From positions 1,365,501 to 1,429,500 of the forward strand of contig NZ_AP027270.1 in assembly GCF_036322705.1 (NCBI RefSeq): DNA of 64,000 nucleotides, read 5' to 3'. Shown here piece after piece: positions 54,802 through 64,000 of this stretch; position 1 is the stretch's first letter; the number at the start of each line of letters is the position of its first letter. A model generated the notes under the pieces. It worked only from the letters and a program-made list of their open reading frames with translations. It made no database searches and had not been told where the DNA came from. A program made the position numbers and the translations under genes. This stretch comes from Maricaulis maris (GTDB lineage: Bacteria > Pseudomonadota > Alphaproteobacteria > Caulobacterales > Maricaulaceae).

Positions 54802-56273
54802 GCGTCAGGGGATGCCGCGTCGGCGGCCGCCTTCATGGCCTGATAGGCGTCCAGCGCCATCTCCCGGCCGTGCTTCAGGTCAATCACCGGCGCGGGATAG
54901 GTTTTGCCCAAAGTGACCCCGGCCATCGCCAGAACGCCGGCCGGCTGGGTCCAGGGGGCGTGGATCGCCTTGCCCTTGAGCCCTGACAATTCCGGCACCC
55001 AGCGGCGGACATAAGCGCCGTCCGGGTCGAACTTCTCGCCTTGTGTGACCGGATTGAAGACCCGGAAATAGGGCGCCGCATCGGCGCCAGACCCGGCGAC
55101 CCATTGCCAGCTGGCTGCGTTCACATTGAGGTCGGCATCGACCAGCGTGTCCTCGAACCAGGCCATGCCGTCGCGCCAGTGCACGCCCAGATGCTTGATC
55201 AGGAAGGAGGCCACGATCATGCGGGGTCGGTTGTGCATCCACCCGGTCGCCCACAACTGACGCATGGCCGCATCAACGATCGGCACCCCGGTCTGACCGC
55301 GCTTCCAGGCTTCGAGTCCGGCAGGATTGTCGCGCCAGGGGAAGTGATCGAACTGGCGGCTGAAGTTGTCATTCCGGAAATCTCCGAAATGTTTCGCGAG
55401 ATAGATCGCAAAGTCCCGCCAGCCGACTTCAGAGAGGAATTTCTCGGTGGGCTGATAGGCGCCGCCCCGGTCCGCATGATCACGCGCGCGGTGCCAGATG
55501 GTGCGCGGCGAGATCTCGCCCCAGGCAAGGTGTGGCGAGAGGCGCGACGTGCCCTCCAGGTCCGGACGGTCGCGATCGACCGGATAATCCGGCAGGGGGC
55601 CGGCAAGGAAGTCATCGAGCCGGGCGTGGGCGCCGGCTTCCCCGGGCGTCCAGTCGTCAGAAAATGCGGCGGCCCAGTCTGGCGCGACCGGCAGAAGCGC
55701 CCAATCCTTTAGGGTATCGCTCGGCAGGTTCGGACCCGGTTCAAGGGACGTCGGAGCTGGCAGGGGTGTCCGCGGTTCCAGGGTCCGAAGGGCCGCTTTC
55801 CAGAACGGTGTGAACACCTTGTAGGCAGAGCCGGATCCATTGAGATGGGTCTCCGGATCAATCAGCGTTCCGGCCCGAAAACCGCGTGCCTTCACCCCTT
55901 GATCAGCAAGCTGGCTCGCCAGCGCGCAATCCCGCGCGTCGACGGCGATCGTGTCGGACCGGTTCCAGAACACCTCGGCGCAGTCGGCTTCTTCACACAG
56001 GGCAGGGAGAACTGCGTCGGCTTCGCCGTGGCGCAATAGCAGTTTGCCGCCAATCGCGTTGATCGCCGCGGCAAGACGCCCAAGGGAGTGGTGCAGCCAC
56101 CAGCGAGACGCGGCACCGGCTGCCAGCGCCGTATCGGTCCCGGTTTCGTGGATATAGACGCAGACAAGCGGACGCCCGCTGCGCACAGCCGCGTGCAGCG
56201 CGGGATTATCGCTCAAGCGGAGATCCCGTCGGAACCAGACCAGAGCCGTTCCGGTGGCGGTTGAACTTGCCAT
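54798..56273 (-). CDS. phrB: Deoxyribodipyrimidine photolyase (class I CPD)
   Basis: Blue-light DNA repair enzyme, 491 residues. N-terminal photolyase domain with ALVWFRRDLRLSDNPAL; FAD-binding C-terminal domain with WMHNRPRMIVASFLIKHL, DLNVNAASWQWVAGSG and YVRRWVPEL. Suits a light-exposed habitat. Stands alone; divergent from kdsA. Confidence 0.96.
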   Translation of the reverse strand: MASSTATGTALVWFRRDLRLSDNPALHAAVRSGRPLVCVYIHETGTDTALAAGAASRWWLHHSLGRLAAAINAIGGKLLLRHGEADAVLPALCEEADCAEVFWNRSDTIAVDARDCALASQLADQGVKARGFRAGTLIDPETHLNGSGSAYKVFTPFWKAALRTLEPRTPLPAPTSLEPGPNLPSDTLKDWALLPVAPDWAAAFSDDWTPGEAGAHARLDDFLAGPLPDYPVDRDRPDLEGTSRLSPHLAWGEISPRTIWHRARDHADRGGAYQPTEKFLSEVGWRDFAIYLAKHFGDFRNDNFSRQFDHFPWRDNPAGLEAWKRGQTGVPIVDAAMRQLWATGWMHNRPRMIVASFLIKHLGVHWRDGMAWFEDTLVDADLNVNAASWQWVAGSGADAAPYFRVFNPVTQGEKFDPDGAYVRRWVPELSGLKGKAIHAPWTQPAGVLAMAGVTLGKTYPAPVIDLKHGREMALDAYQAMKAAADAASPDA

Positions 56274-56401
56274 TCCTGTCCTGCCGCTGAATAAGGGCCT
56301 TGTCCCGGTACGTGACTGACCCGATATCGGATCATTCCGGTGTCAGTCGGTCCTGACTGCACCCGGTGGCGACTGCGTCCGTTTCGACAAGGAGACTCCC
56401 C

Positions 56402-57250
56402 GTGAGCCAGGTCAATTCCGTCATTTCCATCCCGCGTCCCGGCCAGTCCCCGATCGAGATCGGTAATGACCGCAAGCTGACCATGATCGCCGGACCTTGC
56501 CAGCTGGAAAGCCGGCAACACGGGCTGGAAGTCTCCGCCCAGCTGCGCGAGATCGCCGACCGCCTGAATATCGGCCTGATCTACAAGACCTCCTTCGACA
56601 AGGCGAACCGGACCAGCATCAACGCCCAGCGTGGGCTTGGGCTTGAAGCCTCACTGCCGGTTTTCGCGGAAATCCGCGAAACCAGCGGTCTGCCGGTGCT
56701 CACCGATGTCCACAGTGAAGAGCAGGCGCGCATTGCCGCGACGGCGGTCGACATTCTCCAGATCCCGGCTTTCCTGTGCCGCCAGACCGATTTGCTGATC
56801 GCCGCCGCCCAGACGGGCAAACCGATCAACGTCAAGAAGGGCCAGTTCCTGGCCCCCTGGGACATGAAGAACGTGATCGAGAAGATCGCCGCAGCCGGCA
56901 ACCCCAACATCATGGCGTGCGAGCGCGGGGCGAGCTTTGGCTACAATACGCTGGTTTCCGACATGCGCTCCCTGCCGATCATGGCACAGTTCGGCGCGCC
57001 GGTCGTGTTTGATGCGACCCACTCCGTTCAACAACCGGGCGGACAGGGGGCGTCGTCGGGTGGTCAGCGTGAATTCGTGCCGACCCTGGCCCGCGCCGCC
57101 GTCTCGATCGGTGTCGCCGCCGTCTTCATGGAAACCCATCCGGATCCGGACAATGCCCCGTCGGATGGCCCGAACATGGTGCCGCTGAATGAATTCGAGG
57201 CGCTGGTGAAGCGTCTGCTGGAATTCGACGCTCTCGCCAAAGGCTACTAG
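56402..57250 (+). CDS. kdsA: 3-deoxy-8-phosphooctulonate synthase (KDO 8-P synthase)
   Basis: Makes KDO 8-phosphate for lipopolysaccharide. GTG 56402, eight bases after AAGGAG, gives 282 residues. [50 protein letters not shown] and [12 protein letters not shown] are all present. The Asn/Cys-dependent metal type is not judged here. 4 bp before the convergent DUF3089 gene. Confidence 0.96.
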   Translation: MSQVNSVISIPRPGQSPIEIGNDRKLTMIAGPCQLESRQHGLEVSAQLREIADRLNIGLIYKTSFDKANRTSINAQRGLGLEASLPVFAEIRETSGLPVLTDVHSEEQARIAATAVDILQIPAFLCRQTDLLIAAAQTGKPINVKKGQFLAPWDMKNVIEKIAAAGNPNIMACERGASFGYNTLVSDMRSLPIMAQFGAPVVFDATHSVQQPGGQGASSGGQREFVPTLARAAVSIGVAAVFMETHPDPDNAPSDGPNMVPLNEFEALVKRLLEFDALAKGY

Positions 57251-57254
57251 GCTC

Positions 57255-58457
57255 TCAGAATTCGCGCCGGTCCGGGATCCGAACCACCGGCGCGTCCTCG
57301 ACCTCCTCGATGATCTGAAGCGGCGGCGCCCAGCGTCGCTCTTCCTGCAGGATGCTGGTCAGCGCAAAGGCACGCTGGGCCACATCAATGCGCAGATCCT
57401 CATAGAAGAGGTTGAACGGTGGCTCGCGGAAATCTTCCGCCAGCCGGTGCGGTCTTTGCAGATCGCGATGACGCGGCTCGTCCACAAACAGGATGCCATC
57501 GGCGCACTGGGCGCCGGTCTGGCCCGGGATCGGGGCCGGGGTCGTGTCCGGGGGCAGGCCCTCGGCCGCGACGCCGCCGCGATGCTGGCGGGCCGAGGCA
57601 TATTCGCTGGAGCGCGTGCCCAGAATGGGATTGACGCAGAGCAGGCCCCGCCCTTCGACGAAGGCCAGGTCGCGCTGCGGCGTCCAGCTCATCGTGCGCT
57701 CCGTCAGGATCCGGATCCGGTCGTCCTCGTCCGGCTGCGCATAGCCATAACCATAGACGCACCGGACATCTTCCGGCGTCTCGCAGGGCGGGGTCGCGGC
57801 GAGCGCCTCGGCGAAGAGATCGAGCGGCACCGGTGTGTCGATGATGTAAGCCGCGACCAGGCGATCCCGCAGGGCCGGGGCTTCCGACACCCGGTTGAGC
57901 AGGAGGCCGAGCGTGTGGAACCCGCCCTGGCCAACCCCGGCCAGAATGATCGGCCTTTCGGTCCCGATCCGCTCGAGGAATGAATCGAAGGCCCGCTCGA
58001 TATCCTGATAGGCAAACAGCCGTGCCTGGACGCTGTCCTCGCGATTGTTCATGAAGGCGTACAGCGCGGCCTGCCGATAACGCGGGGCGAACAACACCCC
58101 CGACCGGGCGAAGGGCGCGGCATAGTTCGGCATCGCAATCTCGGTCACGGCGCGATTGGCGCTGGCCTTGTCGAGCTGGGCATTCCAGTTCGCGCCGCCG
58201 GAATAGGTCGTGGGGTGCACGAAGAAGACGGCCGGCTCGTCACGATCGCTGAACGTGCCGGTCGCATACCAGGCTTCGGCCTCGGCATAGTCGACACCGG
58301 GGGGCGGGGTATAGGTCTGGAAAGGCTCGCCCGGGTCCTGGAATGTCTGGAAAATCTGGTCGCGCAGGAACCAGCTCGCCAGGGCGGCAATGACCAGCAG
58401 CCCGGCAATGCCGGCGACAATCATCCACCGCGCGATCGTGATCGGGTTCGCGAGCAT
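57255..58457 (-). CDS. DUF3089 alpha/beta hydrolase-like protein, nucleophile Ser replaced
   Basis: 400 residues. N-terminal membrane anchor (about 10-31). DUF3089 core: PAVFFVHPTTYSGGANWNAQLD, PNYAAPFARSGVLFAPRYRQAALYA and ARLFAYQDIERAFDSFLERIG. The nucleophile elbow reads RPIILAGVGQGGFHT: residue 176, Ser in other members (GHSQG), is Gly, so esterase activity through Ser is unlikely. Other parts are intact. Function unknown. Confidence 0.88.
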   Translation of the reverse strand: MLANPITIARWMIVAGIAGLLVIAALASWFLRDQIFQTFQDPGEPFQTYTPPPGVDYAEAEAWYATGTFSDRDEPAVFFVHPTTYSGGANWNAQLDKASANRAVTEIAMPNYAAPFARSGVLFAPRYRQAALYAFMNNREDSVQARLFAYQDIERAFDSFLERIGTERPIILAGVGQGGFHTLGLLLNRVSEAPALRDRLVAAYIIDTPVPLDLFAEALAATPPCETPEDVRCVYGYGYAQPDEDDRIRILTERTMSWTPQRDLAFVEGRGLLCVNPILGTRSSEYASARQHRGGVAAEGLPPDTTPAPIPGQTGAQCADGILFVDEPRHRDLQRPHRLAEDFREPPFNLFYEDLRIDVAQRAFALTSILQEERRWAPPLQIIEEVEDAPVVRIPDRREF

Positions 58458-58599
58458 CTTCTTGAACGTCCCTCGTTACTCAACGCGCCTGCAAGCTTTG
58501 CGGCGGGGTGATTGGCGACCCATTTGCCTTACCCTATGCTGACCCGGCTGCCGGGGGGTAGTGTCAACGCCCATCGGGCGTCATTTGGACGGGATCGCC

Positions 58600-59262
58600 A
58601 TGTTTCGCTGGCTTCGCAACAGTTTCCTAACCGGCATCGTGATCGCCACGCCCCTCGGCGTGACCTTCTACCTGATCGTGTCATTCGTCGGCTTCGTCGA
58701 CAATGTGGTCAAGCCCCTGATCCCGGCCCGCTACAATCCGGAGACCTATCTGCCCGCCGATTTCACCATTCCGGGCCTCGGCGTGCTGATCGCGGTGCTG
58801 CTGCTCACGGCGCTCGGCGCCCTGGCGGCCAACATTTTCGGCCGGACCCTGTTCGGGATTGGCGACCGCATCCTCAACGGCGTGCCGCTGGTGCGCAATG
58901 TCTATGGCGCGCTGAAGCAGATCATGGAGACCGTGTTTTCCGGAAAAGCCAATTCCTTCAAGGAAGTGGTGCTGATCGAATATCCGATGAAAGGGCTCTA
59001 TGTCGTCGCCTTCGTGTCGGCGCACGGCCAAGGCGACCTGAAGCGCAAGATCAGCGAGGATGTGGTCGCGTTGTTTGTCCCGACCACGCCCAACCCGACC
59101 TCCGGCTTTTTGCTCTACACCCCGCGTTCCAACACGATCCATGTCGATATGACCGTCGAGGAAGCGGCCAAGCTGATCATCTCTTTCGGCATGGTGACGC
59201 CGGACAAATTGCCCGACGAGGTCAAGGCGACCCTGCCGCCGGAAGTCACCGGGCAGGGCTAG
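58600..59262 (+). CDS. DUF502 family membrane protein
   Basis: 220 residues from ATG 58600; GTG 58561 would add 13. Two membrane segments near the N-terminus (about 8-30 and 60-85), then a soluble domain with GVPLVRNVYGALKQIMETV, SFKEVVLIEYPMKGLY and VPTTPNPTSGFLLYTP, the DUF502 core. Function is unknown. Converges with recG, overlap 3-4 bp. Confidence 0.9.
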   Translation: MFRWLRNSFLTGIVIATPLGVTFYLIVSFVGFVDNVVKPLIPARYNPETYLPADFTIPGLGVLIAVLLLTALGALAANIFGRTLFGIGDRILNGVPLVRNVYGALKQIMETVFSGKANSFKEVVLIEYPMKGLYVVAFVSAHGQGDLKRKISEDVVALFVPTTPNPTSGFLLYTPRSNTIHVDMTVEEAAKLIISFGMVTPDKLPDEVKATLPPEVTGQG

Positions 59263-61343
59263 CCCGAGCGCAGAAAGCGCACGCCCTGGTCATGGTCGAA
59301 CAGGTAGAGCAGGGTGCGAAGGGCTTCGCCGGCTTCGCCCTTCAGCTCCGGATCCTGATGGACGATCAGGCGGGCATGATCATTGGCCAGCTCGATCAGG
59401 GCTGAGTGCTGTTCGAGATCGGCGAGCCGGAAATGCGGCAGACCGCTCTGTCGCAGCCCGAGCGGGTCACCGGCACCGCGCAGGCGCCAGTCCTCCTCGG
59501 CAATCCTGAAACCATCATCGGTCTCGCGCATCATCTCCAGGCGCGCCCGCGCGGTATCCCCGAGCGGCGCCTTGTAGAGCAGCAGGCAGGAGGAGGGCTT
59601 GTCGCCCCGCCCGACCCGGCCACGCAGCTGATGCAGCTGGGCGAGGCCGAAACGCTCGGCGTGCTCGATGATCATCACCGTGGCGTCGGGCGCATCGACC
59701 CCGACCTCGATCACGGTGGTCGCGACCAGCACATCCATCTCGCCCGCGCGGAAGCGGGTCGCGATCTCTTCCTTCTCGGCCGGCTTCATGCGGCCATGCA
59801 GCAGGCCGACGCGATCATCGCCCAGAACGGCCCGCAAATGGCGCCAGCGGTCCTCCGCTGCCGACAGCTCGGACATCTCGCTCTCTTCGACCAGCGGGCA
59901 GACCCAGTAGACCCGGTCACCGCGTCCGATGGCGCGGCGCACGCCTTCGACCACCTCATCGAGCCGTTCCATCGAAACCAGGCGGGTATCCGGCGGGATG
60001 CGTCCGGCCGGTTTCTCGTCGAGGCGGGACACGTCCAGATCGCCATAGACGGACAGGGACAGGGTGCGCGGGATGGGTGTGGCGGTCATCACCAGCGTGT
60101 CCGGACGGCGGCCCTTGGAGGTCAGCCGCATACGGTCGGAGACACCAAAGCGGTGCTGCTCATCGATCACCACCAGGCCGAGATCGGAAAACTCGATACC
60201 ATCCTGGAAGAGGGCATGGGTGCCGCAAACGACATCCACCGATCCGGAGGCCATTTGCTCTAGAATGGCAGCCCGGGCCTTGCCCTTGTCGCGCCCTGTC
60301 AGGGCCACAACCGACAGGCCGGCCGGTTCCAGCATCGCGGTCAGGGTCTTGCCGTGCTGGCGGGCGAGGATCTCGGTCGGTGCCATGATCGCGGTCTGCA
60401 CCCCGGCACCGGCGGCATGGGCGGCGGCAAGGGCCGCGACAAAGGTCTTGCCAGCCCCGACATCGCCATGCAGCAAACGGGTCATGCGTGCCTCGGAACC
60501 CAGATCGGACCGGATTTCCTTGAAGGCGCGGAGCTGGGCCCCGGTCGGCTTGAACGGTGCGGCAGCGAGGACCGCTTCGACGGCCGTGCCATCACTGGCC
60601 AGCGCTCGTCCGGGCTGGGCGCGGCGGCGGGCCCGGACGATCTGCAGGGCCAGCTGACGAGCGAATATCTCGTCGAAGGCAAGGCGTTCCCGCTCCGGGG
60701 CGTCGGCTTCCAGCGCTGACGCCTGCTGCGGAGCGTGCAAGGCTTTCACCGCCGGCCGGAACGCCGGCCAGCCATGTGTCCCGCGCAGATCGCCCGGGAT
60801 CCATTCCGGTAGCTCGGGAACAAAGGTGAGGGCGCCCTCGACCGCGCGCCGCATGACCTTTGCGGTGAGCCCGGCCGTAAGCGGATAAACCGGCTCGACG
60901 AGCGCCATGTCCGACGCCTCGTCCTCGGTCACCACGAGGGCGGGGTGGACGATCTGGATCTCCGAGCCGAAGCGTTCGACCTTGCCGGAGATCACCCGCG
61001 TCTCGCCCTCGGGCAGCAGCTTGGCCAGATAATCGCGACGGGCGTGGAAAAAGATCAAATGCAGAAACCCGGTCTCGTCGCGCAGGCGCACCTTGTAGGG
61101 CTGGCCCTGACGCTGGGCCGGGATGTGCGTCTCGACGGTTGCCGTGAGCGTGGCGATCATGCCGGTCGGGGCGTCAGCGATGTGAACCCGCTGGGTCCGG
61201 TCGACCAATCCGGTCGGCGGCGTGAACAGCACATCGCGGATGCGGCCACCGCAGACCTTCTCCACGAGCGTCGCCAGCCGCGGGCCGATACCGGGCAGCT
61301 TGGTCACATCCTGGAACAGCGGAAAGAGAATCTCTGGGCGCAT
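59259..61343 (-). CDS. recG: ATP-dependent DNA helicase RecG
   Basis: Branch-migration helicase that rescues stalled forks. From ATG 61343 it is 694 residues. N-terminal wedge domain with KLPGIGPRLA, helicase domain with Walker A GDVGAGKT (Lys299), DEQHRFGV, TATPIPRTL, then VATTVIEVGVDAP and QLRGRVGRG. recG-sdhE-mfd is the usual alphaproteobacterial cluster. The longer frame overlaps sdhE and is not favoured. Confidence 0.97.
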   Translation of the reverse strand: MRPEILFPLFQDVTKLPGIGPRLATLVEKVCGGRIRDVLFTPPTGLVDRTQRVHIADAPTGMIATLTATVETHIPAQRQGQPYKVRLRDETGFLHLIFFHARRDYLAKLLPEGETRVISGKVERFGSEIQIVHPALVVTEDEASDMALVEPVYPLTAGLTAKVMRRAVEGALTFVPELPEWIPGDLRGTHGWPAFRPAVKALHAPQQASALEADAPERERLAFDEIFARQLALQIVRARRRAQPGRALASDGTAVEAVLAAAPFKPTGAQLRAFKEIRSDLGSEARMTRLLHGDVGAGKTFVAALAAAHAAGAGVQTAIMAPTEILARQHGKTLTAMLEPAGLSVVALTGRDKGKARAAILEQMASGSVDVVCGTHALFQDGIEFSDLGLVVIDEQHRFGVSDRMRLTSKGRRPDTLVMTATPIPRTLSLSVYGDLDVSRLDEKPAGRIPPDTRLVSMERLDEVVEGVRRAIGRGDRVYWVCPLVEESEMSELSAAEDRWRHLRAVLGDDRVGLLHGRMKPAEKEEIATRFRAGEMDVLVATTVIEVGVDAPDATVMIIEHAERFGLAQLHQLRGRVGRGDKPSSCLLLYKAPLGDTARARLEMMRETDDGFRIAEEDWRLRGAGDPLGLRQSGLPHFRLADLEQHSALIELANDHARLIVHQDPELKGEAGEALRTLLYLFDHDQGVRFLRSG

Positions 61344-61419
61344 GGATTGCACCTTATCGGCAAGTTGTGCGGCTGCCACCGGTCGACGACGGCGATGGGG
61401 AGGACTATATGCCCCCGTC

Positions 61420-61713
61420 ATGACAGATCACATCGAAACCCAACGCAAGAAACTCCGCATCCGGGCCTGGCGGCGCGGCTTCAAGGAAGCCGATCTCATC
61501 CTCGGGCGCTATGCCGATTCCCACCTCGACGGGCTGTCCCCGGAGGAGCTGGATTTCTTCGAGGCCCTGCTCGATGAGCTGGACGCCGATATCTATGCCT
61601 GGATCCTTGGCAAGCAGCCGACGCCGGAGCGTTTTGAAGGCCCGGTGATGGAGGCCCTCAGGGGCTTCCGCGTCGAGGCCGACGCGGCCTATGGCGACGG
61701 TCCGAAGGAATAG
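61420..61713 (+). CDS. sdhE: Succinate dehydrogenase assembly factor SdhE (DUF339)
   Basis: 97 residues. Carries the RGxxE motif as RRGFKEADLIL, required for FAD attachment to SdhA, and the C-terminal DIYAWILGKQPTP. Divergent from recG by 76 bp and 5 bp before mfd. Confidence 0.95.
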   Translation: MTDHIETQRKKLRIRAWRRGFKEADLILGRYADSHLDGLSPEELDFFEALLDELDADIYAWILGKQPTPERFEGPVMEALRGFRVEADAAYGDGPKE

Positions 61714-61718
61714 GACCG

Positions 61719-64000
61719 GTGGCAGCTGAGACGCGGACCGGCGTATCCGAAATCGAGATGGTCGCTGCGGTGCATGGCCGTGCGACCGTATGCGGCGCGC
61801 CGGAAGGCCTTGATGCCCTTGTCTTTGCTGACACGGCGCGCCTGCGTGGCGGCGTCAATATCTTCATCGCCCGTGACGATTCGCGCGCTGCGGCCTTTGT
61901 CGCCGCGCTGCAATTCTTCGCCCCGGATACCGAGCTCTTGCGCCTGCCGGCCTGGGATTGCCAGCCCTATGACCGTATTTCGCCCAGCCCGCGGGTCGCG
62001 GCCCGACGCGCGGCGACCCTGGCGAAGCTGGCCTCCGGAGCGCTGACCGGGACCACACTGGTGGTCACCACCGTCAACGCGATGGCCCAGCGCTGCCCGC
62101 CGCGCGAAGTCCTGCAACAGGCCGGACTGTCTCTGCGGCCCGGCGGCACCGTCGATATCGACGAGCTGACCCGCCACTTCACGGTTAATGGCTATGCCCG
62201 CACGGCGACGGTGATGGAGCCGGGCGATTTCGCGGTGCGCGGCGGTGTCGTCGACGTCTATCCCCCCGGCGCCGCCGAGCCGGTCCGTCTCGACTTCTTC
62301 GGCGATACGCTCGAATCGATCCGCGCCTTCGACCCGGAGACCCAGCGCTCGCTGCGTCAGCTCAAGGGGATCGAATTCACACCGGTGAGTGAGGTCCTTC
62401 TCGACGAAGCGAGCATTTCGCGTTTCCGCTCCGGTTTCGTGAAGACCTTTGGCGCCGTGCGCGGCGGCGACCCGGTCTATGAAGCGGTCAGCGCTGGCGC
62501 CCGGCCGGCCGGCGTCGAGCACTGGATGCCGCTGTTCTATGATCAGCTGGAAACGCCCTTCGACTATCTGCCCGAAAACACCCTGATCTCGACCGACCAC
62601 CTCGCTGATGAAGCGCTCGATGAGCGTCTCAGCCAGATCAAGGATTATCACGACTCGCGCATTGCGGCCGGTGAGACACGGCACGAATCGGCGCTCTCGG
62701 CACCGGCCTATCGGGCCTTGCCGGCCGACGCCCTCTATTTTGCGACGGACGACTGGGAGCGCGCCCTCGGTGAACGTCCGGTCCGTCGCTACACGGCTTT
62801 CCGCGAGCCCGGGCCGCAGAGCATTGATATCGGTGGCAAGCAGGGCCGCGGCTTCACGGCTGAGCGCAGCGCCGAGAACACCAATGTCTTTGACGCCGTG
62901 GCCGGCCATATCAAGGCGCTGTGCGAGGCAGGCAAGACGGTCCTCCTGGCCTCCTGGACCGGTGGCGCCTCGGAACGTCTTTCAAGCGTTCTCGGCGATC
63001 ATGGCATTGCCCGGATCCCACTGGTCGAGAACTGGCGCGATGTCGCTTCCGGCGGCAAGGGCGGGGTGTGCCGCGCCGTGCTGCCTTTGGAGCGGGGCTT
63101 CGAGACCGAAACCCTTGCCGTCCTCTCGGAACAGGACATTCTCGGTGACCGGCTGGCCCGGCCCCGCAAGAAACGGCGATCCGCAGACATTATCGTTGAG
63201 GCCGGATCAATGTCGCCGGGCGATCTTGTCATCCATGCCGATCATGGCCTGGGACGCTTCATTGGTCTGAAGACCCTGCCGGTGCAGGACGCGCCACACG
63301 ATTGCATCGAGCTGGAATATGCCGGTCAGGCCAAGCTCTACCTGCCGGTGGAGAATATCGAGCTGCTGTCGCGCTATGGCGCCGACTCGGAGACCGCGCA
63401 GCTCGACAAGCTGGGCGGCGTTGCCTGGCAGGCACGCAAGGCCAAGGCCAAGAAGCGCCTGCGCGACATGGCCGACCAGCTGATCAAGATCGCGGCGGAA
63501 CGTCTGGCCCGCAAGGCCGATCCGATTGAGCCGGCGAGCGGCATTTTCGATGAGTTCTGCTCGGCCTTCCCCTATCCGGAAACCGACGACCAGCTCAACG
63601 CCATCGACGATGTCCTGACCGATCTCGGGCGGGGCGGGCCGATGGACCGTCTGATTTGCGGCGATGTCGGATTCGGCAAGACCGAAGTCGCCCTGCGCGC
63701 GGCTTTCGTGGTCGCCATGAGCGGCCAGCAGGTGGCCGTCGTGGCGCCAACGACCTTGCTTGCCCGGCAGCACTACAAGACCTTCAGCGATCGCTTCCGT
63801 GGCTGGCCGGTGAAGGTGCGCCTTCTCTCGCGTCTGGTGACGGCCAAGGAAGCCCAGGCCACCCGTGAGGAGTTGGCCGACGGCAAGGTCGAGATCGTGA
63901 TCGGTACGCATGCCCTGCTGGCCAAGACCGTGACGTTCAGCGATCTCGGCCTGCTGATCGTCGACGAGGAGCAGCATTTCGGGGTCAAGCACAAGGAAAG
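61719..64000 (+). CDS. mfd: Transcription-repair coupling factor Mfd, 3' end outside window
   Basis: ATP-dependent translocase that removes stalled RNA polymerase and recruits UvrA. GTG 61719 begins the frame; about 760 of a likely 1150-1200 residues lie in the window. Visible: N-terminal UvrB-homology domain with PAWDCQPYDRISPSP, MEPGDFAVRGGVVDVYPP and LDFFGDTLESIR; the RNAP-interaction domain with GDLVIHADHGLGRFIGL and LPVENIELLSRYG; Walker A GDVGFGKT with Lys654; VAPTTLLARQHY; and DEEQHFG at the right edge. Confidence 0.97.
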   Translation, partial: MAAETRTGVSEIEMVAAVHGRATVCGAPEGLDALVFADTARLRGGVNIFIARDDSRAAAFVAALQFFAPDTELLRLPAWDCQPYDRISPSPRVAARRAATLAKLASGALTGTTLVVTTVNAMAQRCPPREVLQQAGLSLRPGGTVDIDELTRHFTVNGYARTATVMEPGDFAVRGGVVDVYPPGAAEPVRLDFFGDTLESIRAFDPETQRSLRQLKGIEFTPVSEVLLDEASISRFRSGFVKTFGAVRGGDPVYEAVSAGARPAGVEHWMPLFYDQLETPFDYLPENTLISTDHLADEALDERLSQIKDYHDSRIAAGETRHESALSAPAYRALPADALYFATDDWERALGERPVRRYTAFREPGPQSIDIGGKQGRGFTAERSAENTNVFDAVAGHIKALCEAGKTVLLASWTGGASERLSSVLGDHGIARIPLVENWRDVASGGKGGVCRAVLPLERGFETETLAVLSEQDILGDRLARPRKKRRSADIIVEAGSMSPGDLVIHADHGLGRFIGLKTLPVQDAPHDCIELEYAGQAKLYLPVENIELLSRYGADSETAQLDKLGGVAWQARKAKAKKRLRDMADQLIKIAAERLARKADPIEPASGIFDEFCSAFPYPETDDQLNAIDDVLTDLGRGGPMDRLICGDVGFGKTEVALRAAFVVAMSGQQVAVVAPTTLLARQHYKTFSDRFRGWPVKVRLLSRLVTAKEAQATREELADGKVEIVIGTHALLAKTVTFSDLGLLIVDEEQHFGVKHKE

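Overview
The window is chromosomal DNA from a high-GC alphaproteobacterium. The evidence is an ALA-synthase (C4) heme pathway gene, a Ros/MucR regulator, an LdtR-type MarR regulator, the bamE / cytochrome bc1 chaperone / plsX / fabH / ihfA / MerR block, glpX-recJ, recG-sdhE-mfd, an NDUFS4-like complex I accessory gene, and a class I PHA synthase. The motB and metabolic content fits a motile, aerobic, prosthecate-type lineage (Caulobacterales/Maricaulales), but that placement is inference and I could not run a comparison. Genes are dense, with many 1-8 bp overlaps. I see no transposase, phage gene, CRISPR array or rRNA. Four tRNA genes are present.

Layout. 1-3.3 kb: SLC13-type permease (runs off the left edge), motB and a flavin reductase. 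3.3-7.7 kb: a membrane-anchored penicillin-acylase-type Ntn hydrolase, divergent from an overlapping trio (HIBADH-like dehydrogenase, two-TM protein, TRIC/UPF0126 channel). 7.8-10.6 kb: acetyltransferase, then hemB overlapping a PLP trans-sulfuration-family enzyme. 10.7-13.9 kb: a valine-catabolic cluster (isobutyryl-CoA dehydrogenase, 3-hydroxyisobutyryl-CoA hydrolase, 3-hydroxyisobutyrate dehydrogenase). 14-16.6 kb: LdtR-like regulator, hemA, a small conserved gene and a MucR homologue. 16.9-23.4 kb: glyA-nrdR-ribD(reductase only)-ribE-ribB(X)-ribH-nusB-thiL plus an exported protein. 23.6-25.7 kb: proton-pumping pyrophosphatase hppA.

25.7-31.3 kb: a basic hypothetical protein, an 0.8 kb gene-poor stretch with a palindromic repeat, bamE, then the cytochrome bc1 chaperone, plsX, fabH, ihfA, a MerR regulator and tRNA-Pro(GGG). 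31.4-37.8 kb: ferredoxin reductase, heme A synthase (ctaA), a divergent CPBP protease/MarR pair with an operator-like palindrome, and two overlapping exported proteins resembling a phytase and a PhoX phosphatase. 38-46 kb: rplM-rpsI with a strong terminator, a LysR / methyltransferase / ABC exporter group, phaC with an unusual Lys/Pro/Ala tail, a small lipoprotein, and glpX-recJ. 47.9-50.9 kb: tRNA-Glu, a QueD-like protein, a double cold-shock protein, a 13-bp tandem repeat, a DUF192 protein, tRNA-Pro(UGG), the NDUFS4-like gene and tRNA-Arg(UCU). 51-64 kb: cysK-sseA-metC-like sulfur operon, a DUF6134-like exported protein, photolyase, kdsA, a DUF3089 hydrolase that lacks its nucleophile, a DUF502 protein, recG, sdhE and mfd (runs off the right edge).

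Most of the window is housekeeping. The points that stand out are changed domains inside ordinary families: a RibD with no deaminase domain beside a RibB whose GTP cyclohydrolase half has lost its zinc cysteines; a MucR lacking most zinc ligands; a PHA synthase with a histone-like tail; and a DUF3089 protein with Gly in place of the catalytic Ser. I found no clear new defence or mobile system.
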